From: Pseudomonas viridiflava
GTDB taxonomy: Bacteria; Pseudomonadota; Gammaproteobacteria; Pseudomonadales; Pseudomonadaceae
NCBI RefSeq assembly: GCF_900580865.1
Contig: NZ_UTBZ01000134.1
Location: 62,001 to 126,000 of the forward strand
DNA length: 64,000 nt
Direction of reading: 5' to 3'
Position 1 is the stretch's first letter; every line of letters starts with the position of its first letter. Positions 53,417 to 63,391 of the stretch are shown here, in pieces. Below the pieces are notes generated by a model. That model worked only from the letters and a program-made list of their open reading frames with translations, searched no databases and was not told the DNA's origin. The position numbers were made by a program, and so were the translations under genes.

Positions 53417-54783
53417 TAATGTTTCTCCAGACTGGACCCGCACAGAGCCGCAACGATGTTTTCCATCGCTGCACTGCGCGAACCCTTGATCAAAATGGTG
53501 GTGTTTGTGTCCTGCTCGGCGTCGAGGGCCTGAATCAGTTCGGCTTGGCTGCCGAAGTGATGTGCCTGTTCACCGAAAGCGTTTACGGCGTGAACCATGT
53601 TTGGCCCAACGGCATAAAGCGCGGAAACCTTGCCCCGGGCGTACTCGCCCACGTCGCGGTGCCCCTGCTCCGCCCAATCGCCCAACTCGCCGATATCTCC
53701 GAGCACCAGGACGGTGCGGCCGGAAAAGCCGGCGAGTATATCAACGGCCGCGCACATCGAGGTGGGGTTTGCGTTGTAAGTGTCATCGATCACGCGCATG
53801 CCGTTCTTCGCCAGTTGCGCGACGGTGCGACCCTTGACCGGTTGCACAGCGCCAAGCCCGGTGGCAATGCCGAACAGCGACACGCCCAAGGCGTGAGCGG
53901 CAGCGGCGGCGGCCATGGAATTGGCGACGTTGTGCGTGCCGAGCAGGTTCAGTTGAACGCGCTCGACACCTTCAGGTGTGTGCAGATTGAAGGCCGGGCA
54001 ACCACGGGCATCAGTGGTCAGGTCGCTGGCGTAGAAATCCGCCTGAGTGTTGCTCAGGGCGAAAGTCAGCACCTTGCGAGCGCCCGCACGGGTCTTCCAG
54101 ATACCGAAGGCCTTGTCATCGAGATTGAGCACGGCGATGCCGTCAGCCGCGAGTCCGTCGATGATTTCGCCTTTGGCTTCGACGATTTTTTCCGGCCCAC
54201 CAAACTCACCGACGTGAGCGGTGCCGGCATTGTTGAGGATCGCCACGTGCGGCTTGGTCAGCCCGACTGTGTAAGCGATTTCACCCAGACGCGAGGCGCC
54301 CAGTTCGATCACCGCCGAAGTGTGTTCCGGGGCCAGTTCGAGCAGGGTCAGCGGTGCGCCGAGGTCATTATTCAAGTTGCCACGGGTCGCCAGCACCGGG
54401 CCGCGCGTGCGCAGGATGCTCGCGAGCATTTCCTTGACCGTGGTCTTGCCACTGGAACCAGTGATCGCTGCGACTGGCTGAGTGAATGCGGCACGGTTCA
54501 AGGCACCCAATTGGCCGAGGGCCTGACGGGTGTCTTTGACCAGCAGTTGCGGCAGCGTGCTGTCGGCGACTTCACGCTCGACCAGGGCGGCAACGGCGCC
54601 TTTGCCAGCGACATCGTTCAGATAGTCATGACCATCGAAACGCGGGCCGGTCAACGCAATAAACAGTTGCCCAGGCTGGATCGCACGGCTGTCGATGCTG
54701 ACGCCGTTGAAGCTGGCATCGGCAGCGATCAAACGCGCATCGAGCGCGTTGGTCAGTTCGCTGAGTTTGAGGGCCTTAAGCAT
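53416..54783 (-). CDS. murF: UDP-MurNAc-tripeptide--D-alanyl-D-alanine ligase
   Basis: This 455-residue Mur ligase adds D-Ala-D-Ala from DdlB. The ATP loop TGSSGKTTVKEMLA is central, and VIELGASRLGEIAYT and DDTYNANPTSM are family markers. The start overlaps murE by 8 bases. Confidence 0.96.
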   Translation of the reverse strand: MLKALKLSELTNALDARLIAADASFNGVSIDSRAIQPGQLFIALTGPRFDGHDYLNDVAGKGAVAALVEREVADSTLPQLLVKDTRQALGQLGALNRAAFTQPVAAITGSSGKTTVKEMLASILRTRGPVLATRGNLNNDLGAPLTLLELAPEHTSAVIELGASRLGEIAYTVGLTKPHVAILNNAGTAHVGEFGGPEKIVEAKGEIIDGLAADGIAVLNLDDKAFGIWKTRAGARKVLTFALSNTQADFYASDLTTDARGCPAFNLHTPEGVERVQLNLLGTHNVANSMAAAAAAHALGVSLFGIATGLGAVQPVKGRTVAQLAKNGMRVIDDTYNANPTSMCAAVDILAGFSGRTVLVLGDIGELGDWAEQGHRDVGEYARGKVSALYAVGPNMVHAVNAFGEQAHHFGSQAELIQALDAEQDTNTTILIKGSRSAAMENIVAALCGSSLEKH

Positions 54784-56239
54784 GGGCCACCTCCCAAGCT
54801 GTCAGGGCGTGATCGGCCTCGACCAGATCGGAGAAGGCATGGCGCTCGCCGTTGATTTCCTGATAGTCCTCGTGACCTTTACCGGCCAGAACAATCACGT
54901 CATCGGCGGACGCGCCGGCAATCAGTTGCGCGATCGCCTGACCACGGCCAGCAACGAAGGTGACTTTATCCACAGCCGTGAAACCGGCGCGGATGTCGTC
55001 GAAAATCACAGCTGGATCTTCGGTACGCGGATTGTCGTCGGTGACCAGCACTTGATCGGCCAGACGCTCGACCACTTCGGCCATCAACGGACGTTTGCCA
55101 CGATCACGATCACCGCCGCAGCCGAACAGGCACATCAGTTGACCTTTGACGTGCGGGCGCAGCGCGGTCAGGACTTTTTCCAGCGCGTCCGGGGTGTGCG
55201 CATAATCGACCACCACCAACGGCTGCGTGCCACCTCCAAGACGCTGCATGCGACCGGCCGGGCCTTCGAGTTTCGGCAGCACTTTGAGAATTTCGTCGAG
55301 CGCGTAATCCAGACCGAGCAAGGCACCGACGGCTGCCAGTACGTTGCTCAGATTGAAGCGGCCGAGCAGTGTGCTGCGCAGATGATGCTCGCCCTGCGGC
55401 GTGACCAGCGTGGCGCGCACACCGTGATCGTCGAACTGCGCTTCACGGCAAAACAGGTACGCGCTGCTGTCGAGCAGGCTGTAGGTAATCAAGCGCGACT
55501 CACGCTTTTCGGCGGCCAGTTGCCGGCCGAAATCGTCGTCGAGGTTGACCACGCGGCATTTCAGATCATTCCAGGCGAACAGCTTGGCCTTGGCCTCGGC
55601 GTACGCCTGCATGCTGCCGTGATAATCCAGATGATCGCGGGACAGGTTGGTCATCACCGCGACGTCGAACGCCAGCGCCGTGACGCGGCCCTGATCCAGA
55701 CCGTGCGACGACACTTCCATGGCTACGGCTTTGGCGCCGGCTTTTTTCAGGTCGCCCAACGTCGCCTGCACGGCAATCGGATTCGGCGTGGTATGCAGAC
55801 CGCTTTGCAGTGCGCCATAGAAACCTGACCCCAAGGTGCCGACGATGCCGCAATGCTGGCCGAGCAAATCCAGCGCCTGCGCGACCAATTGGGTCACGCT
55901 GGTCTTGCCGTTGGTGCCGGTCACGCCAATCAGATTCAGGTGATGGCTTGGCTCACCGTAAAAACGCCCGGCGATGTCCGACAGCTGCGCTGCCAGACCT
56001 TTGACCGGAATCAGCGGCACGTCGGTGATCGGCAGCACGGTGGCGCCTTCCACTTCATACGCCACAGCGGCAGCGCCGCGCGCCAGAGCATCGGCAATGT
56101 GCGCACGGCCGTCGAATTTACCGCCGGGTACTGCGAGGAACAGGTCACCCGCGCGTACGTTGCGGCTGTCCAGCGCCAGTTCACGGATCAACAGATCGTG
56201 GCCGGCGTGGGGGAATATCTTGTTCAGACTTAATGACAT
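54776..56239 (-). CDS. murE: UDP-MurNAc-L-alanyl-D-glutamate--2,6-diaminopimelate ligase
   Basis: This 487-residue Mur ligase has the ATP loop GVTGTNGKTSVTQL and the segment TDDNPRTEDPAVI, the meso-diaminopimelate specificity motif (DNPR). It thus adds meso-DAP, as expected in a Gram-negative. The N-terminal uridine-binding domain precedes. Start and ftsI stop share one base (TAATG). Confidence 0.97.
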   Translation of the reverse strand: MSLSLNKIFPHAGHDLLIRELALDSRNVRAGDLFLAVPGGKFDGRAHIADALARGAAAVAYEVEGATVLPITDVPLIPVKGLAAQLSDIAGRFYGEPSHHLNLIGVTGTNGKTSVTQLVAQALDLLGQHCGIVGTLGSGFYGALQSGLHTTPNPIAVQATLGDLKKAGAKAVAMEVSSHGLDQGRVTALAFDVAVMTNLSRDHLDYHGSMQAYAEAKAKLFAWNDLKCRVVNLDDDFGRQLAAEKRESRLITYSLLDSSAYLFCREAQFDDHGVRATLVTPQGEHHLRSTLLGRFNLSNVLAAVGALLGLDYALDEILKVLPKLEGPAGRMQRLGGGTQPLVVVDYAHTPDALEKVLTALRPHVKGQLMCLFGCGGDRDRGKRPLMAEVVERLADQVLVTDDNPRTEDPAVIFDDIRAGFTAVDKVTFVAGRGQAIAQLIAGASADDVIVLAGKGHEDYQEINGERHAFSDLVEADHALTAWEVAHA

Positions 56240-57981
56240 CAGCCGCGCCCTCCATTGGCTTTCAGCGGAACGACCGGGGTGGCGTTGGCCTGTTGTGTCG
56301 TCGGCAAGTTGTCCGGCGTTACGTTCATCAGGCGCAGGGTGCCGGACATCACACGGCTGAACACCGGCGCGGAAACCAGACCACCGAAGTAACCGGCCTT
56401 GGACGGTTCATCGATCACCACAACGATCGCGTAACGCGGATCGCTCATCGGCCCGAAACCGGCGAACAGCGAGCGATAAGAATTTTCCGCGTAGCCCTTG
56501 GTGCCCACCGAAGTCTTGCGCGCTGTACCCGACTTGCCCGCCACGTGATACGCCGGCACCTGCGCACGGAACACGCCGCGCGGCGCTTCGATCACCTGAG
56601 TGAGCATGCCTTGCAGGGTTTTCGCCACGGCTTCCGGCAGCACTTGCGTGGTCTGCGGTGGCTTGTCGGTTTTGATCAGGGTCAGCGGTGCGAGACGACC
56701 GTTGTTTGCCAGCGCCGAGAACGCGTGGACGAGTTGAATCGCGGTCACGGAAATACCGTAGCCGTAAGAAAGCGTTGCGGTTTCAGCCTTGCGCCAATCG
56801 CGGTAGTTCGGCAGGTTGCCGACACGTTCGCCCGGGAAGCCAAGGCCGGTGTCCTGGCCAAGACCGACTTTCTGCGCGAGGCGGAAAATCGTTTCGCCGC
56901 CGATATCGAACGCGACCTTACTCATGCCGACGTTACTGGAATTGATCAGGATACCGGTCAGGTCGAGCACCGGACCTTCGCTCTTGGAGACGTCCTTGAT
57001 GGTGTACTTGCCGATCTGCAGGGAGCCCGGATACACCTCGACGGTGTCGCTCGGTTTCCAGCGGCCGGTTTCGATTGCAGCAGCCATCGAGATGGCTTTC
57101 ATGGTCGAACCCGGTTCGAACACGTCGATCATCGCGCGGTTACGCATCATTGCCGGTTGCAGGTTGCGGCGGTTGTTCGGGTTGTAGGTCGGCTGGTTGA
57201 CCATGGCCAGAATTTCGCCGGTCTTGACGTCCATGATCACCAGGCTGCCGGCCTTGGCGCCGTTCTCGATGATCGCGTTGCGCAGCTCGCGGTTGGCCAG
57301 ATATTGCAGGCGCAGGTCAATGGACAACGCCAAGGGCTTGCCGGCCTTGGCGTTTTTGGTGACCTGGACATCCTTGATCAGCCGACCGCGCCGATCCTTG
57401 ATGACCTGTCGTTTGCCCGGCACCCCGGCGAGCCATTCGTCATATGCCAGTTCGACACCTTCACGACCGTGGTCATCGATGTCGGTAAACCCGACCATAT
57501 GTGCGGTGACTTCACCGGCCGGGTAGAACCGGCGGAATTCTTCGATGCCGTAGACGCCCGGCACTTTCAGGTCGAGCACAGCCTGGCCCTGCTCGGGGGT
57601 CAGCCCGCGCACCAGATAAATGAATTCTTTGTTGGCCTGGGCTTCGAGGCGTTCGGTCAGGGCTTTCGGATCCTGACCCAGCGCGGCGGCGAGTGCCGGC
57701 CACTTCTCTTTCGCCGTCTGCATTTCCTTGGCGTTGGCCCACAGCGTGGTCACCGGGGTACTCACGGCCAACGGCTCGCCGTTACGGTCGGTGATCAGAC
57801 CACGGTGAGCCGGAATCGGAATGTGACGCAGACTGCGCGCGTCGCCCTGACCTTTGAGGAAGTCACGGTCCACCACTTGCAGGTCGATGATGCGCCAGCA
57901 GATCGCCGCAACCATCAAGCCGAGCAGCGCCACCATCAGGCGGAAGCGCCATGGGAACAGTGCGCCTTCGAGTTTCATCAT
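56239..57981 (-). CDS. ftsI: Peptidoglycan D,D-transpeptidase FtsI (PBP3)
   Basis: This 580-residue class B PBP has a short cytoplasmic tail, a membrane helix at about 15-33, a pedestal domain and the transpeptidase. Catalytic Ser292 and Lys295 lie in EPGSTMKA; the SSN and KSGT motifs (INSSNVGMSK, VAGKSGTARK) follow. It crosslinks septal peptidoglycan with FtsW and is the target of several beta-lactams. Confidence 0.97.
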   Translation of the reverse strand: MMKLEGALFPWRFRLMVALLGLMVAAICWRIIDLQVVDRDFLKGQGDARSLRHIPIPAHRGLITDRNGEPLAVSTPVTTLWANAKEMQTAKEKWPALAAALGQDPKALTERLEAQANKEFIYLVRGLTPEQGQAVLDLKVPGVYGIEEFRRFYPAGEVTAHMVGFTDIDDHGREGVELAYDEWLAGVPGKRQVIKDRRGRLIKDVQVTKNAKAGKPLALSIDLRLQYLANRELRNAIIENGAKAGSLVIMDVKTGEILAMVNQPTYNPNNRRNLQPAMMRNRAMIDVFEPGSTMKAISMAAAIETGRWKPSDTVEVYPGSLQIGKYTIKDVSKSEGPVLDLTGILINSSNVGMSKVAFDIGGETIFRLAQKVGLGQDTGLGFPGERVGNLPNYRDWRKAETATLSYGYGISVTAIQLVHAFSALANNGRLAPLTLIKTDKPPQTTQVLPEAVAKTLQGMLTQVIEAPRGVFRAQVPAYHVAGKSGTARKTSVGTKGYAENSYRSLFAGFGPMSDPRYAIVVVIDEPSKAGYFGGLVSAPVFSRVMSGTLRLMNVTPDNLPTTQQANATPVVPLKANGGRG

Positions 57982-58271
57982 GGCGCCACCATCTTCACGT
58001 CAGCCGCGCCGGGGATGTGCATTTTCAGTTGTTCGGTGGCCAGCACTTCGATGCGGCTGTGCGCGGTCCAGGTGCTTTGTTCGAGAATCAAACGCCCCCA
58101 CTCGGCCTGCGCCTTGTCGCGCACGCTGAGTTCGTTATAAAGGGTGTTGAGCAACTGCCGGTTCCAGTGCGCGCTGTACGACACGGCAATGGCCGAGACG
58201 AGCACGCCGATGAACAGCAGCAGCATCAAAAAGCTGCCGCCGGGCAGTGGCTTGGCGAAAAGCTTGCTCAC
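57978..58271 (-). CDS. ftsL: Cell division protein FtsL
   Basis: This 97-residue bitopic protein has one membrane helix (about 11-32, SFLMLLLFIGVLVSAIAVSYSAH) and a periplasmic coiled coil with the leucine pattern LLNTLYNELSVRDKAQAEWGRLILEQSTW. It forms the FtsQLB complex that activates FtsWI. Both neighbours overlap it by 4 bases. Confidence 0.94.
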   Translation of the reverse strand: MSKLFAKPLPGGSFLMLLLFIGVLVSAIAVSYSAHWNRQLLNTLYNELSVRDKAQAEWGRLILEQSTWTAHSRIEVLATEQLKMHIPGAADVKMVAP

Positions 58272-59215
58272 CGCAGCTTCTCCGCGACGCGCATGACGGC
58301 GCTACGGGAACGTGGGTTGGCTTTGAGTTCGGCGTCGGAGGCCGTCTGCGCTTTGCCATGGACTTTGATTTTCGGTTCGAATGCGACGTGGCGAACCGGC
58401 AGGTTGCGCGGCAGGTTGTCGGCTTCGCCTTTCACCAGCTTGCGCATGAACAGTTTGACGATGCGGTCTTCCAGCGAGTGGAAGCTGATCACCACCAGAC
58501 GGCCGCCGATTTCCAGAGCGTCCAGTGCGGCTTCGAGGCCGGCCTCCAGATCACCCAGTTCGTTGTTGACGTGAATGCGCAAACCCTGGAACGCACGGGT
58601 CGCCGGGTTCTTGCCCTTTTCCCACGCCGGGTTGGCGACTTTCAACACTTCAGCCAGATCGGCGGTGCGCTCGAACGGCTTGATATCGCGACGCTCGGCG
58701 ACAGCGCGAGCCATACGCCCGGAGAATCGCTCTTCGCCGTATTCCTTGAACACCCGGGCGATTTCCTCAGCCGGCGCGGTGTTGACGAATTCGGCAGCGC
58801 TGATGCCACGGGAGGGGTCCATGCGCATGTCGAGCGGGCCGTCGTTGAGGAAACTGAAGCCGCGCTCAGCGTCGTCGAGCTGCGGCGAAGACACGCCGAG
58901 GTCGAGCAGAATGCCGCTGACCTTGCCGCTCAGACCTTGCTCGGCAACCACCGAACCCAGCTCGGCAAAGCTGCGCTGCACAACGACAAAGCGGCCGTCT
59001 TCGGCCGCTAGCGTTTGCCCGGTGGCAATCGCTTGTGGATCTTTGTCGAATCCGATGAGCCGACCGTCCGTGCCGAGCTGGCTGAGGATCAGCCGGCTGT
59101 GTCCGCCGCGCCCGAACGTGCCGTCCAGATAGCAACCATCAGGACGTACGGCGAGAGCCTCGACGGCTTCGTCAAGCAGTACGGTGATGTGGTTAAAGCC
59201 GCTATCAATAGTCAC
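58268..59215 (-). CDS. rsmH: 16S rRNA (cytosine1402-N4)-methyltransferase
   Basis: This 315-residue SAM-dependent enzyme (formerly MraW) has HITVLLDEAVEAL at its N-terminus and the SAM loop YLDGTFGRGGHSRLIL (about 30-45). LDLGVSSPQLDDAERGFSF and VISFHSLEDRIVKLFM follow. It methylates C1402 in the ribosomal P site; its partner RsmI is encoded nearby at 60497. Confidence 0.97.
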   Translation of the reverse strand: MTIDSGFNHITVLLDEAVEALAVRPDGCYLDGTFGRGGHSRLILSQLGTDGRLIGFDKDPQAIATGQTLAAEDGRFVVVQRSFAELGSVVAEQGLSGKVSGILLDLGVSSPQLDDAERGFSFLNDGPLDMRMDPSRGISAAEFVNTAPAEEIARVFKEYGEERFSGRMARAVAERRDIKPFERTADLAEVLKVANPAWEKGKNPATRAFQGLRIHVNNELGDLEAGLEAALDALEIGGRLVVISFHSLEDRIVKLFMRKLVKGEADNLPRNLPVRHVAFEPKIKVHGKAQTASDAELKANPRSRSAVMRVAEKLR

Positions 59216-59667
59216 AGGATCAAATCACGCAGTTCATCAGGCATCGCGCCCGGTTGTTGAATAGCAGCAAGGTCAGCGGCAGATACCGCGTTCCATGCAT
59301 CCTCGTCCCACAATTGGAACTTGTTCAGTTGGCCTACCAGCATTGCGCGCTTATCGAGCTTGGCGTATTCGCGCAGACGCGGTGGAACCAGAAAACGACC
59401 ACTGCCATCGAGTTCGAGGTCGACGGCATTACCAATCAGCAAACGTTGCAGGCGACGGTTCTCTTCGCGAAGCGAAGGAAGCGCGCGCAACTTGGTTTCA
59501 ATAATTTCCCACTCGTCGAGCGGATAGACACACAAACACGGATCAACGGCATCAATGGTCACGATCAATTGGCCAGAACTACGCGAATCGAGCTCGTCAC
59601 GGTACCGGCTCGGCATGGCGAGACGGCCCTTTGCATCGAGACTGATAGCGTTAGCTCCGCGAAACAC
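59212..59667 (-). CDS. mraZ: Transcriptional regulator MraZ
   Basis: This 151-residue protein has two SpoVT-AbrB-like halves, with DAKGRLAMPSRYRDEL near the start and the matching DGSGRFLVPPRLREYAKLD in the second half. MraZ forms a ring and represses its own operon. It is the first gene of the dcw cluster, with three operator boxes upstream. Confidence 0.97.
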   Translation of the reverse strand: MFRGANAISLDAKGRLAMPSRYRDELDSRSSGQLIVTIDAVDPCLCVYPLDEWEIIETKLRALPSLREENRRLQRLLIGNAVDLELDGSGRFLVPPRLREYAKLDKRAMLVGQLNKFQLWDEDAWNAVSAADLAAIQQPGAMPDELRDLIL

Positions 59668-59709
59668 GTCTGCGTTTCTCCAATTTTTATCGTTTTGAGC
59701 TCAAAAAAC

Positions 59710-59735
59710 CCACTTCATGCCACTTTCCGCCACTT
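59710..59735 (-). promoter_or_regulatory. MraZ operator boxes
   Basis: Three direct copies of AAGTGG (minus strand), at 59735-59730, 59725-59720 and 59715-59710, are spaced by exactly 10 bases. This is one turn of DNA and the spacing described for MraZ sites (GTGG boxes) in other bacteria. Confidence 0.75.
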
Positions 59736-59741
59736 GCGCAC

Positions 59742-59771
59742 ACTATAGGAATGCGCCCACCACACCGTCAA
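59742..59771 (-). promoter_or_regulatory. Principal promoter of the dcw cluster
   Basis: A sigma-70 promoter with -35 TTGACG (59771-59766) and -10 TATAGT (59747-59742), spaced by 18 bases, lies just upstream of the MraZ boxes. The start point should be at about 59735, within the operator. Confidence 0.75.
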
Positions 59772-60069
59772 GGCGCGGATTAAAGGAAAACCCTTACAGA
59801 ACGGAGATTTAGGAGCATAAAAGGAGGTGCAACGAGAATCTGGCGGATACTTTTGACCAATAACTTGATGCAGCACTGAAAGCTGCGCTCGAAAGTTAAA
59901 GTAATTTGTTAAGAGTAAGATTTTTTCGGTATTACAAAAGCGCTTCTGCTGTTGATTGAAGCAAGGTGGGAAATGGCTATTACTGCGTTTGCCGCTGCCG
60001 GACTTTCAGCCCAGGCCTGCTGATATTACACAGCCCTGTTGCCAATGATTCAAGCAGGGAAAGAAAAAG
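59772..60069. other. Intergenic region between the dcw promoter and rnpB
   Basis: I see no gene. The stretch is relatively AT-rich (for example AATTTGTTAAGAGTAAGATTT near 59905). An additional upstream promoter element for the dcw cluster may be here, but none is clear. Confidence 0.5.
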
Positions 60070-60424
60070 GTGGAGAGTCGATCTGTAAGCCGGGTTCTGT
60101 CTTGAACAGTCATTCGTCTACGATGGCCATCACTGGACATCTTTAGCAACCTACCCGGTCCCAGCGCGGGCCACGCCTTGGGACCCTATTTGGTCTTGCT
60201 CCAAGTGGGGTTTACCTAGCCACGAACTGTTGCCAGACGTGCGGTGCGCTCTTACCGCACCTTTTCACCCTTACCGGCGCCGAAGCGCTTAGGCGGTTAT
60301 TTTCTGTGGCACTTTCCGTAGGCTCACGCCTCCCAGGCATTACCTGGCACTTCGCCCTATGGAGCCCGGACTTTCCTCCCCCCCCTAATTTTCATAGAGG
60401 GCAGCGACTGCCCGATCGACTCTC
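60070..60424 (-). ncRNA. rnpB: RNase P RNA
   Basis: This is the catalytic RNA of RNase P, which trims tRNA 5' leaders. Read on the minus strand, the 5' end AGAGTCGATCGGGCAGTCGC, the conserved GAGGAAAGTCCGGGCTCC (about 60382-60363) and a 3' end AGCCGGGTTCTGTC-like complement (AAGCCGGGTTCTGTC on the plus strand near 60089) are typical of bacterial type A RNAs. Ends are approximate. In P. aeruginosa rnpB occupies the same place between mraZ and rsmI. Confidence 0.95.
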
Positions 60425-60496
60425 CGCCGCGAAGGTTAACGGCAGAGCGCCTGAAGAACAAGCGCTAAAAGCCTCAAGACCGCTATGGGCGACGGC

Positions 60497-61369
60497 TTAC
60501 ACGCCTTTCTGTTTATCCAGCGCGACCTGATACAGCACGTTTTTGCGCTCGCCGGTGATCTGCGCGGCCAACGCGGCGGCACGCTTGAGCGGCATTTCTT
60601 CGAGGAGCAGATCGAGGATGCGCATCGCCTCGCTGCTGACGGCATCTTCGGACTCCGGCGCCGTCCAGCCTGCCACCAACACTACGCATTCACCGCGCTG
60701 CTGATTGCTGTCCGACTCGACGAACGCGCGTAGCTCAGCCAGCGGCAGACCTTTTAGCGTCTCAAAGGTTTTGGTGATTTCCCGGGCGAGCAATGCCTGA
60801 CGCTCACCGCCGAACACTTCCTCCATATCCTGCAGGCATTCAAGAATGCGGTGCGGTGCTTCATAGAAAATCAGCGTGCGTGGCTCTTCTTTAACCGCTT
60901 CCAGTCGCGCCTTGCGTCCGACCGATTTGGCCGGCAGAAAACCTTCGAAGATGAAACGGTCAGATGGCAGACCGGCCGCCGACAACGCCGCGATAAGCGC
61001 ACAGGCGCCGGGCACCGGGACTACATTGATTCCGGCCGCACGGGCCTGACGCACCAGGTGATAACCCGGATCGGAAATCAGCGGTGTCCCCGCATCGGAA
61101 ATCAGCGCGACGTTATCGCCCGCCAGCAGACGGGTAATAAAGCGGCTACCTTCATCTCGTTCATTGTGTTCGTGACACGCGGCCAACGGCGTGCCAATCC
61201 CGAAGTGCTGCATCAGGCGCGCCGAGTGGCGAGTGTCTTCGGCAGCGATCAATGCCACTTCACGAAGAATCTTCAGGGCCCGGGCGCTGATGTCGTCCAG
61301 GTTGCCGATGGGCGTCGCCACCACATAAAGCGAGCCAGCAGCGGAATTCATGGAACCTGGAGCAGTCAA
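60497..61369 (-). CDS. rsmI: 16S rRNA (cytidine1402-2'-O)-methyltransferase
   Basis: This tetrapyrrole-methylase-fold enzyme has LYVVATPIGNLDDISARAL at the start, EDTRHSARLMQHF and NVALISDAGTPLISDPGY. It adds the 2'-O-methyl to C1402, which RsmH methylates on N4. TTG 61369 is preferred, giving 290 residues, because GAGGTG lies six bases upstream; ATG 61351 is the alternative. Confidence 0.95.
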   Translation of the reverse strand: MTAPGSMNSAAGSLYVVATPIGNLDDISARALKILREVALIAAEDTRHSARLMQHFGIGTPLAACHEHNERDEGSRFITRLLAGDNVALISDAGTPLISDPGYHLVRQARAAGINVVPVPGACALIAALSAAGLPSDRFIFEGFLPAKSVGRKARLEAVKEEPRTLIFYEAPHRILECLQDMEEVFGGERQALLAREITKTFETLKGLPLAELRAFVESDSNQQRGECVVLVAGWTAPESEDAVSSEAMRILDLLLEEMPLKRAAALAAQITGERKNVLYQVALDKQKGV

Positions 61370-61579
61370 AGCGCACACCTCGTGATCGGTAAAAGCGGCC
61401 ATTGTAGCGCGACACGAGGCTGGCGACGCGCCTCGACCCACCCTGGTTTTGCGCGCAGTTGTGCGCCGCCGCAACATTTACTCCAGCTAAATCGTCCGAT
61501 TCACGCCAGTAACATCGCGCCCCGGCCAGTGCTTGGGTACAATTCGACGCTAATTTGATCGAGTATCAGGAACACTTAC

Positions 61580-63391
61580 ATGATCGCTTGCCTGCGGCTG
61601 TTCACTGCCCTCTGCCTCGCTGCCCTGTTGGCGGCTTGCGCCAGCTCCCCTTCCTCCAGCCTTGGCGAACTTCCACGGACTCCGGATGCCAGCATCGAGC
61701 AATTGCTCGAACAGGCTACCCAGGCGAAAACCCCGGAAAAAGCCGCCCTGTTGCGCCTCAGCGCCGCAGACCTGGCTTATCGCCAAGGCAACGCCGGACA
61801 GTCCGCGCAAATCCTGCAACAAGTGCCGATGGAGCAACTCAAGCCCGGCCAGCAGATTTTCGCGAGCACGCTGAATGCTGAACTGGCCATGACCCGCAAT
61901 CAGCCGAAAGCTGCGCTGACGGCCCTGAGCCATCCAAGCCTGCAACATTTGGGTCAGATGCCTGAAGAGCAGCAAGTGCGCACCGGCACCGTCCACGCCC
62001 GCGCCCTTGAAGCCGATGGCCAGACACTGGCCGCGGCCCGCGAGCGCGTGTTTATCGCGCCGATGCTGCAAGGTGAAGCCGCGAGCAAGAACCACGAAGC
62101 CATCTGGACCCTGATTGGCTCGCTGCCGACCGACCAACTGCAACCAAACAGCACCGACGATCTCGGCGGCTGGATGGGTCTGGCACTGGCAGTGAAATCC
62201 GCTGGCACCCTGGAACAGCAGCAAGCCGCGATCGACACCTGGCGCGCGCAGAATCCAAAGCACCCGGCGGCGATCAACCTGCCGTTGCCATTGACCAAAC
62301 TCAAGGAACTGGCCAGCCAGCCCCTGAGCAAAATCGCCCTGCTGCTGCCGCAGGACGGTCAATTGGCCGCCGTCGGCAAAGCACTGCGTGAAGGCTTCAT
62401 GGCTGCGCACTACCAGGCTCAACAGGCCGGGCAAAAGCCGCCTGCGATCGAGTTCTATGACAGCTCGAAACTGACCTCGATGGACGAGTTCTACCGCAAG
62501 GCTCAGGCTGACGGCGTGCAACTGGTGGTGGGTCCGCTGGAAAAACCACTGGTCAAACAACTGAGCACCCGCCCGCAACTGCCGATCACCACCCTCGCGC
62601 TGAACTACAGCGAAGGCGATCAAGGTCCGGCGCAACTGTTCCAGTTCGGTCTGGCCGCTGAAGACGAAGCTCGCGAAGTCTCGCGCCGCGCTCGCGCCGA
62701 TGGCCTGCACCGCGCTGCGATCATGGTGCCGAAAGGCGAATGGGGCGACCGCGTACTGCGTGCGTTCAGTCAGGACTGGCAGGCGAATGGTGGCAGTATC
62801 GTCGCCACCGAACGTGTTGATCAGCCAGTACAACTGGCCCAGCAGATCGCCGACATGTTCCAGCTGCGTCAAAGCGAAGCCCGCGCCAAGAGCCTGCAGA
62901 ATGCCGCCGGCACCAACGTAGCCGCGCAGCCTTCGCGTCGTCAGGACATCGAATTCATCTTCCTCGCCGCCACACCGCAACAGGCGCAGCAGATCAAACC
63001 GACCCTGAACTTCCAGTACGCCGGTGACGTTCCGGTTTACGCGACCTCGCACGTTTACAGCGCCAGCGGCGACATCAATCAGTACAACGACATGAACGGC
63101 ATTCGCTTCTGCGAAACCCCATGGCTGCTGGACTCCAGCGACCCACTGCGTCAGCAAGTGGTTGCGCAGTGGCCGCAAGCCGCCGGCAGCCTCGGTCGCC
63201 TGTACGCGATGGGTGTGGATGCCTATCGTCTGGCACCGCGCTTGGGTCAACTCAAAGCGCTGCCGGACAGCCGCATCGATGGTGAGTCGGGCAGCCTCGG
63301 CATGACCCAGACCCAGCGCGTTGTGCGCCAGTTGCCTTGGGCGCAGTTTGTCAGCGGCCAGGTTCAGCGCCTGCCGGACACCCCACGCTGA
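61580..63391 (+). CDS. lpoA: Penicillin-binding protein activator LpoA
   Basis: This 603-residue outer-membrane lipoprotein has a lipobox LLAAC (Cys near 20). An N-terminal TPR-like domain (about 30-250) and a C-terminal periplasmic-binding-protein-like domain (about 255-600, KIALLLPQDGQLAAVGKALREGFMAAH) follow. In E. coli LpoA stimulates PBP1A. In pseudomonads the PBP1A activator is LpoA-type too. The stop overlaps the yraN start (TGATG). Confidence 0.93.
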   Translation: MIACLRLFTALCLAALLAACASSPSSSLGELPRTPDASIEQLLEQATQAKTPEKAALLRLSAADLAYRQGNAGQSAQILQQVPMEQLKPGQQIFASTLNAELAMTRNQPKAALTALSHPSLQHLGQMPEEQQVRTGTVHARALEADGQTLAAARERVFIAPMLQGEAASKNHEAIWTLIGSLPTDQLQPNSTDDLGGWMGLALAVKSAGTLEQQQAAIDTWRAQNPKHPAAINLPLPLTKLKELASQPLSKIALLLPQDGQLAAVGKALREGFMAAHYQAQQAGQKPPAIEFYDSSKLTSMDEFYRKAQADGVQLVVGPLEKPLVKQLSTRPQLPITTLALNYSEGDQGPAQLFQFGLAAEDEAREVSRRARADGLHRAAIMVPKGEWGDRVLRAFSQDWQANGGSIVATERVDQPVQLAQQIADMFQLRQSEARAKSLQNAAGTNVAAQPSRRQDIEFIFLAATPQQAQQIKPTLNFQYAGDVPVYATSHVYSASGDINQYNDMNGIRFCETPWLLDSSDPLRQQVVAQWPQAAGSLGRLYAMGVDAYRLAPRLGQLKALPDSRIDGESGSLGMTQTQRVVRQLPWAQFVSGQVQRLPDTPR

